Assembly (NCBI GenBank): GCA_963556145.1
Contig: OY744465.1
Location: forward strand, 1,798,001 to 1,862,000
Direction of reading: 5' to 3'
Length of the DNA: 64,000 bases
Source: Hygrocybe punicea
Lineage: Eukaryota; Basidiomycota; Agaricomycetes; Agaricales; Hygrophoraceae
In this document: positions 10,694-23,618 of the stretch, piece after piece
How the letters are laid out: every line of letters starts with the position of its first letter
How positions within the stretch are numbered: position 1 is the stretch's first letter
The notes under the pieces: model-generated
What the model was told of the DNA's origin: nothing
The model's input: the letters and a program-made list of their open reading frames with translations, nothing else
Databases searched by the model: none
Program-made: the position numbers and the translations under genes

Positions 10694-12516
10694 TTACAAA
10701 TATGAGTATGGACCTTTGATGTCAATCAACCATTTATAGAAAACCCCTGCAAAAGTGTCTGCTAATGAGCCAATGGGTGCTCGAACGGATTTCGGACCTG
10801 ACTTCATGTTCGACCAGAGGCTGCATGTGTGATAACGTTCCACCTCATTCACGAAATAGGACACAGTATCCGTTTTGGAATCCACAATGAGCGATATGTC
10901 CATACGGCAAAAAACACTCATTGATGGTTTTCCACCAACCATATTGGACTCTATCGCATAAAGCCCTTCGTAGGTCTTTTGGACAAAGTCGAAGAACTCG
11001 TTTCTGCCTTGCTCTCGAATAGAAATGGCGCCCCTGTCCGGATTGCACGCCACCGTCTTCAATAGAGTCCCCTGCGTTTGAAATATTCTGACAAAGTTAA
11101 GACAATCATGCATATGATATGACAAGTGAAAATGAAGGGCACTCACCTTAACTCATCCAAGGTATAGAAACTTGAGACGATATCCCACTTCCAGGACTTG
11201 CTTTCCTTGTTGTACAGGGTGTGCACCGTATACACGACCTTTCCACCAACTAGAAACACACGCCATTCGCCCATCTTACTCAGTGGTTCGATGTACGTTT
11301 GCCCAAACCAACGTGAACCTGGAACCTCACAGTTATTGCACATGTATTCCCAATTTCGCTTGGCGTCGCCAGGTAATAGGACGTGATGACCGGTGTCGCT
11401 GTGTGTCCGTTTCAAGACAATATTCGGTGGGAATTGGTCGCCATTGTTTAATAATTTTGCTTGAGGGCGTATCGTATGCGTTACATTCAAAGTGACATGA
11501 AGCAAGTTTTGATTTTGTATCCATTTTGAATGGACCATGTTCATCTGCTTCGGAGGCGGCCAGATGTGTGCCGTTCGACAGAGTTCGTCCATGCCAGTCA
11601 TGAAAATCGACACATTTTCCAGTGTCAATCCGTATTGGTTACCGCTGTCAAGACATCAGTATAATGCAGCGAAAACGGAGCAGAATTAATTAAAGCGATG
11701 TCAATCTTACATGTATGACATTCCCATATCCACACCACCAAATACACAATCTGCCGATGCGAACTTTTGCCACGTATCGCCTTTGTCTTGATGGCGAAGT
11801 ATTGCATGAAGGAACTCGGGCCAAAATATGTATTTGACATTGAAGCGCCGGGCTCCATCCTCATGATGTAGTCGCATTCCGATATAAACCTGTTTGTTGT
11901 GAAATACGTTTCAGTATCAACAATCCACAAATTAAACAATAGACATTACCCATTCTTGAATACATGCTGAATAGCGACTCTTGTATGACTTGATGATATG
12001 GACGTAACCATCAAGATGGGCAATGGTATCGAGTTCGATGTCAGATATGGTCGTGGTGACGAATGCAAGATCGTTAATGGCTGCGGCTTTGCTCGTGATA
12101 CGAGTTGTTGGGTCAAGGATAAAAAGGATTTTGAAAACACGGCTGTCATTGTTGCTTAATGTGGTTATACGGCGTTCATTGTTGCTTATGGTGGTTGGCG
12201 GTTCCGTTTCACAGTCAGATGATGTTTCCATCTCAGAGTCGGATGATAGCCTTTTGCGTGGAAGGAGATCGAGTTCCACGGCCGTCGCATTGCGGACACC
12301 CTGCGAATTTTCACGTATGTTGCGACCAAGACATACCGACTGCGGACAAATTCCAGATGAAACGCATTTGGGATGTTGGTGTGCGGATCCGACATGTCTT
12401 TGGCAGGAGTTGCCTTCCTTCTTCCACAAAAGACATTTCGTTTTTGGAGAGTCGCATTTTCGACCAGGGCAGATGTGCATGCAAAGTTCATAACCAAGTT
12501 CCTTCTTATATGGCAT
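10694..12516 (-). CDS. Intact 4-exon gene, 545 aa, ATP-grasp-like C-terminal half
   Basis: Exons 12516-11950, 11889-11711, 11644-11147 and 11087-10694 join in phase into one unbroken frame. The N-terminal 85 residues are rich in Cys and His (CPGRKCDSPKTKC, HPKCVSSGICPQSVC) and could bind zinc. A Ser/Glu-rich linker follows. The C-terminal half shows VLKRTHSDTGHHV, then GEWRVFLVGGKVVYTVHT, then RMDISLIVDSK and YFVNEVERYHTCSLW. This order of motifs is what I associate with ATP-grasp ligase folds (glycine-containing loop, basic strand, then acidic metal-binding residues near the end). The substrate is unknown. Similar multi-copy mushroom proteins exist in memory only. The promoter side faces the foldback at 12770-13300 and the divergent gene at 13687. 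Confidence 0.75.
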
Positions 12517-12769
12517 GTTTGTGGACCTAGGCAGGATTTCGGATGGGTGGGATGAGGAACAGACACAGATATCATTAATACATCAATACCTTAATGATTG
12601 ATTACTTTCAGGGTGGTTGATAGCGGGTGGTGACGATTCCACAAACCTTCTAATTATAAGACGTCGGAATTATGTCACCTGACAAGAGTGGCAATGATAA
12701 AACAACGAACACGTGCCAAACACGTTGATCAGCAATGGAATCATTTAAATGTCTTGAAAGAGCAATATC

Positions 12770-13300
12770 CACCGAACAGATCGGACGTGTTCGGTGTGTT
12801 CGGTGGAGATGTTCGGTGGATGTCAACCAACGGTTGTGACCGGATATACCACACCGAACACATCGAACATGTTCGGTGTGTTCGGTGGACATGTTCGGTC
12901 AACGTTGCTGAACCAATATTACTAGATATACCACACCGAACACATCGAACATGTTTGATTTGTTCGGCATCATATATCTGGTAATATTGGTTCAGCAACG
13001 TTGACCGAACATGTCCACCGAACACACCGAACATGTTCGATGTGTTCGGTGTGATATATCTAGTCACAACCGTTGGTTGACATCCACCGAACATCTCCAC
13101 CGAACACACCGAACATGTTCGATGTGTTCGGTGTGGTATATCCGGTCACAACCGTTGGTTGACATCCACCGAACATCTCCACCGAACACACCGAACATGT
13201 TCGATGTGTTCGGTGTAGTATATCTAGTCGTACATTGACATCCACCAAACATGTCCGGTGACCAAACACACCAAACAACATGTTTGTTGTAGTATATCTA
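12770..13300. repeat. GTTCGG-rich foldback between divergent genes
   Basis: The left arm (about 12775-12950) and right arm (about 12951-13135) are long inverted repeats centred near 12950. A further direct duplication of about 79 bp follows to 13225. The building block is TGTTCGGTGTGTTCGG and its complement, occurring more than a dozen times. The same block recurs once near 5873-5925. The frames predicted across this stretch are by-products of the repeat. It occupies most of the space between the start of the ATP-grasp-like gene (12516) and the start of the gene at 13687, so it is in the promoter region of both. Confidence 0.8.
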
Positions 13301-13686
13301 GTCCTTCTACATCCATCCAACAAGTCAGACTTGTTGTGCTTTTCCGTCAACGGACCAGTCCGTGAATATTCATCGAACGAATTAACTCGATTTATCGCCT
13401 TACCAACTGGAAAATATTCCATACGCTGCACATGTCGGTTTTCTGCGTGCAATTACTAGCTTTGGACAACTTCTAAGCTCAAGCCACATCAAAAACATAA
13501 ATAAATGGATCTGTTGTTTATGCATGCAAAGAAGCTGAACATGAGGTCGAACATGTGGCGATTGATCTGGTCACGTGGTCGTGACATCCGTATTCATAGT
13601 CTGGAGCGTTGAGTAATAAATCCGCCCTTTTCTTTTGCGCTCAAATCGCCTCACACGTCGACCAAAAAACTTTTATTTCATCTACC

Positions 13687-15612
13687 ATGTCCTTGCCAGT
13701 CGTCAAAACCTCGACTCCCGCTGTCAATCCCGCCACCTTCAAGTACTGGCCTGATGCGCCGCCCAAAAAGCTGCAGGAGCTACATCGCATCTTCCAAATC
13801 CAGTACATGGTCCCGCCCAAGATTCCGGCACCCAACAAGGAATCCGGCACCATTCCCGTATTTTCTCGTAATCTCTATGTACTGAAGACACACCCCCACA
13901 ATGCCACCGCCCGAGGTGAGTTATGGCGTGAAATCCCCGAACGATACGAGGAACCGCTCCGTCGCTTGATTTATCAAATGGATATGTACATCTACGCGAC
14001 AGCAGCCATCGCATACAACAAGGCACCCAACTACTCGCCGGACTACGTCAAAAATGATAAGGAAGGGACCGATTCACTTCGGGATTACCTCAAGTATACC
14101 GACACTGTCATGGACGAAATTTGGGCAGAAGTCTTGGTGGCGAAACGGGCAAACGAGGTTACCTGTGACTGGCGAAGCAAGATCTTCGATGATTGGCTCC
14201 TGAAAGAATTTTATGTTGGGAAACATTCTCCATCGGCTTTGATTCAACATGGCGCTGTGAACACCGAGATCAAGCCCGAGGATCTAGGTAAGTATATATA
14301 TGTATTTATGGCCAAATGAATTCTCACGTCTGGCATCATAGATTGGGCAAAATACGACGAATCCGTGCCAGCATGGCACAGCGGAACCTTGGCAAATTGG
14401 TCATTCGGTGGGCTTCCGGACGCCACAAAGCTCGAGATCATCGGTCATGTTATTGCTTGGTGTAAAGGACATAGTGTCCTCGTCGATTCTGATGTGGCGG
14501 ATGATGATGAAGGTGTGATCTAGAATTACATGTGTGATTGTGCTAATGATATAATACATTTGCAGAGGAGCCAGTTGCCCAGGGCAAGGGCAAGGGCAAA
14601 GCCAAGTCAAAATCGGTCAAAAAACAGAAGGCATCTTCTGCTGGTTTGTACAAATTTTCAACCATAGTGGTGTATAGATCTATTGAATATTCAGGTGGCG
14701 CAGACAATTCGTCCGAGAAGGACAAAAAGAAGCCCAAGCCCAAGCCCAAGTCCAGTAAGTACTTTCATTGTCTGTGATTGTCATACATGCAAACCCTTCA
14801 TCATGACAGAGCGCACAATCAAGTCCAAAGCCGAGGACGATGATGAGGGTGAGTTATTGAATTCCGAATATCAAAACGATGATCCAACACATTTATTCAT
14901 GTATAGACGACATAAAGATGGAGGAGGACGTAGCCCCGGTAAAGAAGAAGCGGTCTAAGGCCCAAATGCGTACGTTGCTCACCTTGTTATGATTAATGCA
15001 CTGACATCTCGCAGTCGCTGTTGAAATTGGGTCGTCGCACACAACCCGGCAATCGGCATCGGAGAAATTGACAATGGAGATTAAGCCACCCATCGCCCCC
15101 GAGCCGGATGTTGTGGCACCGGAATCCGCGAAGTTGGACATTTTAGGACCAGAGTGGGCGGGGTTGTTGGATGTTGATAATGATATAACCATGGACAACG
15201 ATGACGGATCTCCCGAACCTGAAAAGATGTCTCCCAGCGATGGTCACGAGGATGGCGAGATGGCAAAGAGGAGGAAATTGGATGTTGCTTCGGAGCAAGC
15301 GGGCATTATCATAGAGAAGCTCAACCTGGTGAAGCCACCGAAGAAGTCTCCGACTCCGGGTATGTATTTCAACATTACATCATAGGCTGTATATATTCCA
15401 ATTCTGATCTTCTCCATGTCCTAGGATTCCGTCCCAATACGTGTGCATCGTCACGCCACCAGTCATCGACCCCTGCAGAGCCCAGCACTTCATCAATGGA
15501 TGTGGATTGGAGCAACATCGTTCCACCCGAAATCCTACTCTCCATTACTCCAAGCCAAACGAGGCCTTCATCTCCCAAGCCATCGACATCCAAACTTGAT
15601 CCCAGGCCTTAA
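13687..15612 (+). CDS. Intact 8-exon gene, 514 aa, unknown (basic/acidic C-terminus)
   Basis: Exons 13687-14287, 14342-14512, 14566-14643, 14695-14754, 14810-14848, 14907-14969, 15015-15359 and 15425-15612 join in phase without any stop, every intron being 50-65 nt with GT-AG ends and usually a CTAAT/CTGAC-like branch site. Residues 1-250 form a probably folded domain (SGTIPVFSRNLYVLKTHPHN; then DWAKYDESVPAWHSGTLANW after intron 1). The rest is disordered, with KGKGKAKSKSVKKQK and KPKPKPKSK lysine tracts that could be nuclear localisation signals, followed by acidic and Pro/Ser-rich segments. I do not recognise the family. Its position next to two other intact unknown genes suggests a travelling group. 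Confidence 0.8.
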
Positions 15613-16700
15613 TTTCGGAGGAGTAAGTCCTTCTTTTGTGGAGTATTCATTATATTTGACTAAAAAGACTGTATCCCAGTCGTTGATTTCTGGAAACTTG
15701 GTGACAATCTGTGCCCTCAAATGTCCTCCTCATACATCGCTACTATTAACATTTGTACAGTTTCTATATATGTATTTCTTTTTGCTCCATTAAAAATGGT
15801 TTGTGTTACTGTCCTATGACCATAAGAATTGAGCATGATAGTGAGCATAGATACAGCATAAGGCATCAATCTTGTTGACTGAAAATCTGTTTGTCTAAAA
15901 TATATCCTGGTGAATGCATTACTTTCAGTTCAGTTGTACAACCACCTACACACTCAACTTGAGAAGGACAACCTGAGATGACTCTCATTCGGGCTAATGA
16001 AAATTCAAATTGAATATATGTAAGAAACCAGAATCACGAACTTTATGGACCTATTAAATGAGGATACAATGATACAAGAGTAACAAAACCCCCTCTTGTA
16101 GTGGAAGATATAACTGTCACTCCAAGGGGAGCTATGACTCTTTGGTACCAGAATAATACAGTATACTTGTGTGGGAATGATATGTACAGCTCCATAAAAA
16201 TGACAATGTATTTCTGACAAGGATGAAGAACAATGATAATTTCCATGAATTACCAAGCAATTGTCAAATATGCACAGTTGTCAAACAGCCTGGTTGTTCA
16301 ACTTCAATACCTGTTTTGTCTGTTGAGCAAGCTAGAAATAAATATCACTGAGACTCTGAAGATTAAATCCACAAAATATCTTAAAAGGGGGTACCATTGT
16401 TCTTCTCAGTCGGTTTGATCAATGTCTTGTCAGCCAGACCCCTAATAAGATCGTAAGGCAGCTATTCATGATACAGATGCATTTTTGGCCTGTATCAAGG
16501 CATGTCACAGGAACATAGAATGGAATAAAAAAAGTAAACACAGATTTCTAAAGATTCAGGCACGCCTTATGGTGTTTTGGGAAAAGCTTACAAATAATAT
16601 AATGTCATATGATCAATCCCATTGTGTTAATTGTTATTCATGATCCGAACCACTTGACTAGTTAAATGGGTGGTGTTTCCTCTTACTGTCACAAATCCTC
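15613..16700. other. AT-rich spacer, no gene recognised
   Basis: Short frames here have no recognisable protein content. The right part must hold the 5' end of the Helitron that codes from 16701. I could not fix its 5' terminus by eye. Confidence 0.35.
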
Positions 16701-19655
16701 ATGAATCCCCACAACATCATCCGTGTCTGCATTGCATGTTTGACTTATCTATATTTCCTTGCAAATGCAACATTATTTCCACAACTATGCCAAGACAAAC
16801 TTATGTATATCTCTCCTGAACCAATTTCCTGTCCTGTGATATCGACCTTGACCCAAGAATTGGATGTTTTTCAAAGAAAACTCATAGAACATGAGTTGGC
16901 CCCAGATCAGGGCGATGCAACAATATTGATGCAAATAAATGCAACACTATATGTGAAGATCATTGGAATAACAAAAGAAACAAAAGATAACTTGACAGTC
17001 GATCCATTATTCGTTTGGACTACATTTAAAAATAGCGCCTTCAAAATGCGAATACGTTCTATTCAATATGCCAGAACATATTTCTTACCTCCTAAATATC
17101 TCTTTGCTTTGTATTGTCTTCTCAAACCTATCACTGTCCAATGTCGTTGTAAAATGATCAAAGCATTGCTCATGCGATCGCTATTGAGACGACATGATTT
17201 CAAAGCATATTTATTTCATTGTATTACTAGTTCTCTATCACATGCAACGTTGCTGTGGACCACACTATGTTTCATAATACGGCATAGCCGTTCAAACATA
17301 ATTGTGTTCAATTTGAATTTATTCAGACACTTGTTTAAATCTTTATATATAAATTTCGTTCATAGATATGACTACATTGGTGGTGGTAAACGAATACCAA
17401 CATTCAAGTTTAGCTTTCTTCAATCTTTTATGCTACCGTCTAATAATATCAACCATGATTCTGACATATTATTCGAATATGTGGGGCATATTGATGAACA
17501 AACAGCCAACACTTTATATGAAGATAGAAAAACATATGCATGTGTTAAAATGCCTTTACATGAACTTCTGCCAAATTTGACAGTGAAGGATATTGGTGAA
17601 ATAACAACAATACATGGTATATATTTGTCAAAGACATTACGAAGATTACATGGACAAGATCTATCTGTGGCATTAATGAGGCATAATTGTTCAGCTTGTG
17701 ATACTCATGTTTCTATTTTTCATGTGCATGATATTAAATCACATAAAGACCTGTGTAAACAGTGGTACAGAAGACAAAAAATGACAGAAACATATGAGTG
17801 CGGCAAAGAAGAAACTCAGGCTCAAATGAAAGAAGAATTGGACAAGTCAGATGAGCAATTATTTCCTCCTCCTCCTCCATCTATTGAATTGAAGGAAACC
17901 ATAATCAGCAACTGGTGCAGAGATACATCACCTGAATGTTTCCAAGAAAGTGGGTGTGCTGTATGTGGTCAATTGGTTGCATTGAAAAACATGTCTTTAT
18001 TGTCAAAGACGAAGGTTAATCTGAAAATATTAACTAGAGACAATATGGGAATCACAAGATGTGAACGATATCATTGTTCTGATCCAATAGAGGATATCAA
18101 AGGTCCAGTGCTAGATGACACATGTAAATGGATATGCAAACCATGTGTGCTCAGTCTGAATAAAGGCCAAACTCCCAAATATGCTTTGGCGAATGGACTT
18201 TGGATGGGAAGAATTCCTGCACAACTTCAAAATCTAATATTTGCTGAACAACTTTTGATTGCCCGTGTTCGTCACAACAAATGTATTGTTCGTGTCTCCT
18301 CTGGGATGCATAAAATGAAAGCAAATGCCATCATGTTTCAAAATCCAACACCAAAGATATATCAACGGTTGCCTCCAACAATTAAAGAACTTGATGAAGT
18401 GCTAGCGTTTATTTTCACTGGTCCTGCCAGACCAACTCCAGAAGACATGGAGCGAACGCCTTTATTGGTTCGCCGAAGGCGAGTTTCTGCAGCTTTAGAA
18501 TGGCTGAAATTGAATCACATGGATTACTATGATTTAGATATCTCCTATGAAAATCTAGCACAATATCCAGATCATGGAATTCCTGTTGTGGTTGCATATC
18601 GACCAGCAGACACAAATAAGGAACCAGAAGCCACTAGTGCATTTGACAATGAAGTGGAAGATGGTGTGGAAGATGGGCCTTGTCCCTTTGTTGTTAGTGG
18701 AGTAACTGGCGAAAATCTAGATATTACAAGTCCAAAGGCATTAATAGCTAGAGCGACCAAGCACTTGATAGATGACCATGGTGGTGTTCTTGCCATAAGC
18801 CATGCTAGAAATCCAGAATCGTTCTTTAATAATCCTCAGTTATATCCTATGATGTTTCCCTGCCTATTTCCATATGGCTTGGGTGGTATTAGCAGCATAG
18901 ACAATGATGTTTTAAGCATCAGTGATATGATGCACAAAAGACATCTCCTGATGTACCATGACAAAAGATTTCAAACCGATCCCTATTTTCCATTGATTGC
19001 ATTCAATCAAGAACAAATCAAGGACAGTACAACCGGAGGATATTTGTTGACTAATAAACATAATTTCAACGATATTGCAGATCACCTGATGAATATCAAT
19101 ACAGCTGTTTTGGATGACCTCTCTAAGAGATTATCTAGAGGTGATAGAGTCAAACCAGATACATCGGAAGAGAAAGCATGCTATAAACTCATTTCTGATC
19201 TGGATCACGTAGCTGGTCAGGTCAAAGGTTCAATTACTAACAAGAAATACATGCGAAATGAGATTTGGTCTCTGATATCCTATATTGGTGCTCCGACTTG
19301 GTTTATCACTTTTGCACCTGCAGACATCAATCACCCACTATGCTTATATTATGCTGACAACAAAGAAAAGTTTTATCCTAAACTACGTCTACCCCAGGAT
19401 TGTTACAAACTAATTGCAAACAATCCAGTTGCTGGAGCCCGCTTTTTTCACTTTACTACTGAAATGTTCATCAAACATATATTAGGAATAAATGAATCTC
19501 ATCCTGGCCTGTATAGAAACACATCAGGTTATTATGCAACGGTAGAGGAACAAGGACGTCTTACCTTGCATCTTCATATGCTGTTGTGGATAAAGGGATG
19601 CCTTACACCTCAGGAAATACGTGACAAAATTATGGGTGAAAATTCTGACTTTTAG
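16701..19655 (+). pseudogene. Helitron protein segment 1: N-terminus and Rep HUH motif
   Basis: 984 codons from an ATG at 16701 to a TAG. The N-terminus is hydrophobic. Around residues 285-345 there is a SAP-like helical pair plus a Cys pair (RHNCSACDTHVSIF). At about 410-490 the zinc-type segment ESGCAVCGQL occurs, then SLNKGQTPKYALANGLWMG typical of Helitron N-domains, then RVRHNKCIVRVSSGMHKMKA. The Rep core follows: GAPTWFITFAPADINHP, NPVAGARFFHF, and the two-histidine motif in GRLTLHLHMLLW at about residue 957. The frame stops at NSDF. The minus-strand copy reads NSDFQQAF, so the TAG is a mutated CAG and translation would otherwise continue into segment 2. Confidence 0.85.
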
Positions 19656-19664
19656 AAAAGATTA

Positions 19665-22600
19665 GTGGAATATTTGGAAAGTTTGTGTGTAGGACAATTC
19701 ATGACAGGTTCTAAAGATGAGGTATCACAGAAAATGGAACAGACAATGTCGAAACCTGAATATCAACCACCAACATGTGTCATGCCAGATCCACCATCAT
19801 ATAATTGTTCCATGAATTGTCAATATCACAACAAAAGATCAACATGGTGGCAAAGGTTTCAAGATGTTGTAGATGATCTTTTATTGCGATTAAATGTACA
19901 TAACAGGCATGATGGCAAAAAAAAGCCATACTGTCTTAATTCGAAAGGTGAATGTAAACGACGATTTCCCCGTGATATCTTTCAACAAACTTTTGTAGAA
20001 CCTAACACTGGTGCTCTCAACCTCAAGCATGGTGAACCTTGGATGAACACGGTGACACCTGAAGTTACATATATGCTACGATGCAATTCTGATGTGACCA
20101 GCTTATTATCAGGTACTGCTATAAAGGCCATAGTTGCATACATAACAGATTATATTACAAAATTCTCCTTGAAGACCTATAGCATTTTTGAAGTGATAAA
20201 AAGTATTTTTGATAAGAATTCCGAAATGATTGGTGGCGACCTGAAAAGAAAAGACAAAGTCAGAAAGCTGTTTACACAAATAGTCAATTCACTCACCTCC
20301 AAAATGGAAATTGGTGCTCCAATGGCTTCATTATATGTCCTTGGAAATCCTGATCACTACACCAGTCATAAATTCGTGCCATTCTATTGGAGATCTTATG
20401 TTAAAGAGGTTATCAGTGCATGGTCTGATGAAGAAACTCCTAATATATGTGAAGACCAAAATAATGCACAAAAGGTTGTTATTGGTAAGAATAATGGCGC
20501 ATACATTGGACTTTCCAAAGTAAATAATTATATGTTCAGACCCGCCTTGTATGATAATGTATTACTGTATGACTGGATACGTCTTGCCACTATGGAACCA
20601 AAGAAAAGACGCACCAAAACAAAGACCAAAAGGGCCAGAAAAGAACCAGTGCAAAACCAAATTTTTGACAATCTAGGCTGTGATGATTTGTCTGACTCTT
20701 GCACTGAACCTACTAATGTTGACTATTCCAGTGATGACAACTTGTCTGATGTCGTTGATAATGATATACTCATGGAGATAGATGAAATTCCAAAACCTGA
20801 TAGTTTGAATAGACATGCAGGCACAGAAATAGCTGATAAAACAAATGAAGTTGATCTTAATAAATTGACAAAATTTGAAAATGATTATACTTTACATTCC
20901 AATCATCCACAATATCTTACCCACCATGCCAAAATGAAAGGGAATGATCCTTTCATAGTTCCTAATTTTATTCCGAACACTTTGCCAAGGGCTGACCGTG
21001 GTGATCGAGAATATTATTGTTGTACAATGTTAACGTTTTTCAAGCCATGGAGAAGTGGCAAAGAACTCAAAAGTAAATTACAAACATGGGATAATGCTTT
21101 TATAGACCACGAGTTTTCTAAAAAAGAACTAGAGATCATGAAATACTTTGGTCTGCGGTATGAATGTTTGGATGCAAGAGATGATTTCTCTGCTAAACGT
21201 CAGAAGAATAATACTGCAAATATAAGGTATTCATGGGCGACCTCAAACGGTCTTGATGAACTGGATGACATGCACAATGCTGAATTTGCATTTAATGGCG
21301 ACGACTTCAACAACAATATTGATGAAGACAATAATGACACGGAAATACTCCTGAAACTTGGTCAAAAAGGACAAAAAAGGAAAGATCAAATGCTGATAGC
21401 TGAAAGAACTTTGAAAAGGTCAGGGTGGCTCGATGATTGTATTGATGGTACCCCAGATATAGGACCGTTGATACCTATAGAACCACCTGTAGTACAATCA
21501 GCAAAATTGTGGAGAACTGCAGTCCTTGCAAAGAAAAAGGAAATCATCGATGACAGAAATAAAAATTTACCAACAAACACAGCAACCATAAATAAATTGG
21601 GAAATTTTCAATATAATGATGTCAAGATAGTGGATGCAGCATACATCAACCATATGTTTATTCCTGCAAACAGAGCTGATCGTCATCTTATTGATGTAAC
21701 TATCAATGATTACAAGTTGAACACTGACCAAAAGAGAGCATTTCATATCATTGCGAATCACTCTACCTTGATTAACGGTTCTGATAAGCTACGCATGTAT
21801 CTTGGTGGGATGGCAGGCACAGGGAAATCACAAGTCATCAAAGCATTGACTAGTTTTTTTGGTAAACACAACGAAAATCATCGATTTGTGGTTCTTGCAC
21901 CAACCGGTGGTGCTGCTGCCCTTGTAAATGGATCCACATATCACTCCATTCTTGGAATTAATCAGGGAGGATCATCTCGTTCCCTTGCACAAGTACGTGC
22001 CAATCTTGATGGTGTGGATTACATTTTCATTGATGAGGTGTCAATGTTATCTTGCAGAGATATGTATAAAATCAGTGCTCAGTGTGCAAAAGCACGTGGT
22101 GTTTATGATGAACCCTTTGGTGGCATTAATATGATATTTGCAGGAGATTTTGGCCAACTTCCACCAGCTATGAGTGGTGCTCCTTTATACTCTGGAACCG
22201 TTGGTGTCCAAATCAATTCCAGTCAAACTATAGCAAATCAGGAAGCGGCTATAGGCAAAGCTCTTTGGCATCAAATAACAACAGTTGTTATATTACGTGA
22301 AAATATGAGACAAACCAATCAGTCAGAAGAAGATGTCCAACTGAGGCTTGCTTTGGAAAACATGAGATACAAAGCATGTACTCCCAAAGATATTGCATTT
22401 CTTCGTACTCGTGTTGCAGGAAAAGGTCTAAATGATCCAAAATTAGCCCAAAAGAAATTCAGGAATGTGTCAGTTATAACTGCATTGAATGCACAAAAAG
22501 ACAAAATCAATGAACTTGGTATTCAACGTTTTGCTGCTGAAAATAGGAGACCATTAACATCATTCTATTCCATAGACAGATGGAATGATCCTACTAGTTC

Positions 22601-23618
22601 CAATAGCAAAAGAAAATCTCATCACATGTCAACAATTTTGGATCCTATTCGACACACAAAGATATTGGAACCTTCACTCCAAAAGCTACTTTGGAGCCAA
22701 CCACATGCATCATCCTCTGATCATATACCAGGAAGATTGGAATTATGTGTAGGCATGCCAGTGATGCTGAGGAACAATGATGCAACAGAGTGCTGCATTA
22801 CCAAAGGAGCAGAGGGCATAGTTGTGGGTTGGCAGAGTGCAATAGGTCTTGAGCAACAAACTGTACTGGACACTTTATTTGTCAGATTATTGAATCCTCC
22901 AAAAAAAATTAACATAGAAGGACTTCCTGAAAATGTTGTGCCAATTACAAAACATGTCACTTCCACCATGTGCTCATTACCCAATGATGATGTGATATCT
23001 TTGTCAAGAGAACAAGTGTTGGTACTACCTAATTTTGCAATGACTGATTATGCATGTCAAGGACATACTCGTCCTAACAATGTAGTTGACCTCAGTAGTT
23101 GTAGAAACCACCAATCCTATTATACTTGCTTATCAAGAAGTGCTTCTGCAGCAGGAACTATCATCATGCAAGGCTTTGATCCTAAAGTAATTACTGGGGG
23201 TGCTTCTGGATATCTCAGGCAGGAATTCAGAGAATTAGAACTGCTTGATGAGATTACCAAACTGAAATATCAAGGACTCTTACCAGACCATGTCAAGGGA
23301 GATCAGCGAAATTCTATCATTGATCAATTTAGAAAATGGAAAGGAAAGTCATATATTCCAAAAAACATTCATCATGCTATCGCATGGAAAGCCACGGAGC
23401 AACTAAATCAATACACAACACAGCCCTCTCCATGGCAATTAATTAAACATATGAACAAAAATCAAAAGGCAGATTTCAGAAACCTCAACTTTGTTCCTGC
23501 AAAAGGAACTGTTCCAATCACTGTCACTCATAAAAATTCGACGGCCAATGTATTGCAAAATAAAAAACGAAAATTACAACAAGTTGTAAGTTCATCTTCC
23601 ATAGTGAAAAAAAGATGA
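19665..23618 (+). pseudogene. Helitron protein segment 2: Rep tyrosines and PIF1-like helicase
   Basis: 1317 codons in the same frame as segment 1. Near residue 160 the double-tyrosine motif AYITDYITK supplies the catalytic tyrosines of the rolling-circle nuclease. The SF1B helicase follows: DQKRAFHIIANHS, Walker A GGMAGTGKS (about residue 714), APTGGAAALVNGSTYHS, Walker B IFIDEVSML (about 786), GGINMIFAGDFGQLPP, RENMRQTNQ, LCVGMPVMLRNNDATE and SYYTCLSRSASAAGT. All core helicase motifs look intact. The stop at 23616-23618 is TGA within a lysine/arginine run, where CGA would restore reading into segment 3. Alternative reading as a separate helicase gene is unlikely, because the frame is continuous on both sides. 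Confidence 0.88.

Noticed and set aside
12650..13452. Frames rich in HTEHVRCVR and NTSNMFGVFG across 12650-13452
   Set aside because: By-products of the GTTCGG foldback, repeated in several registers on both strands.
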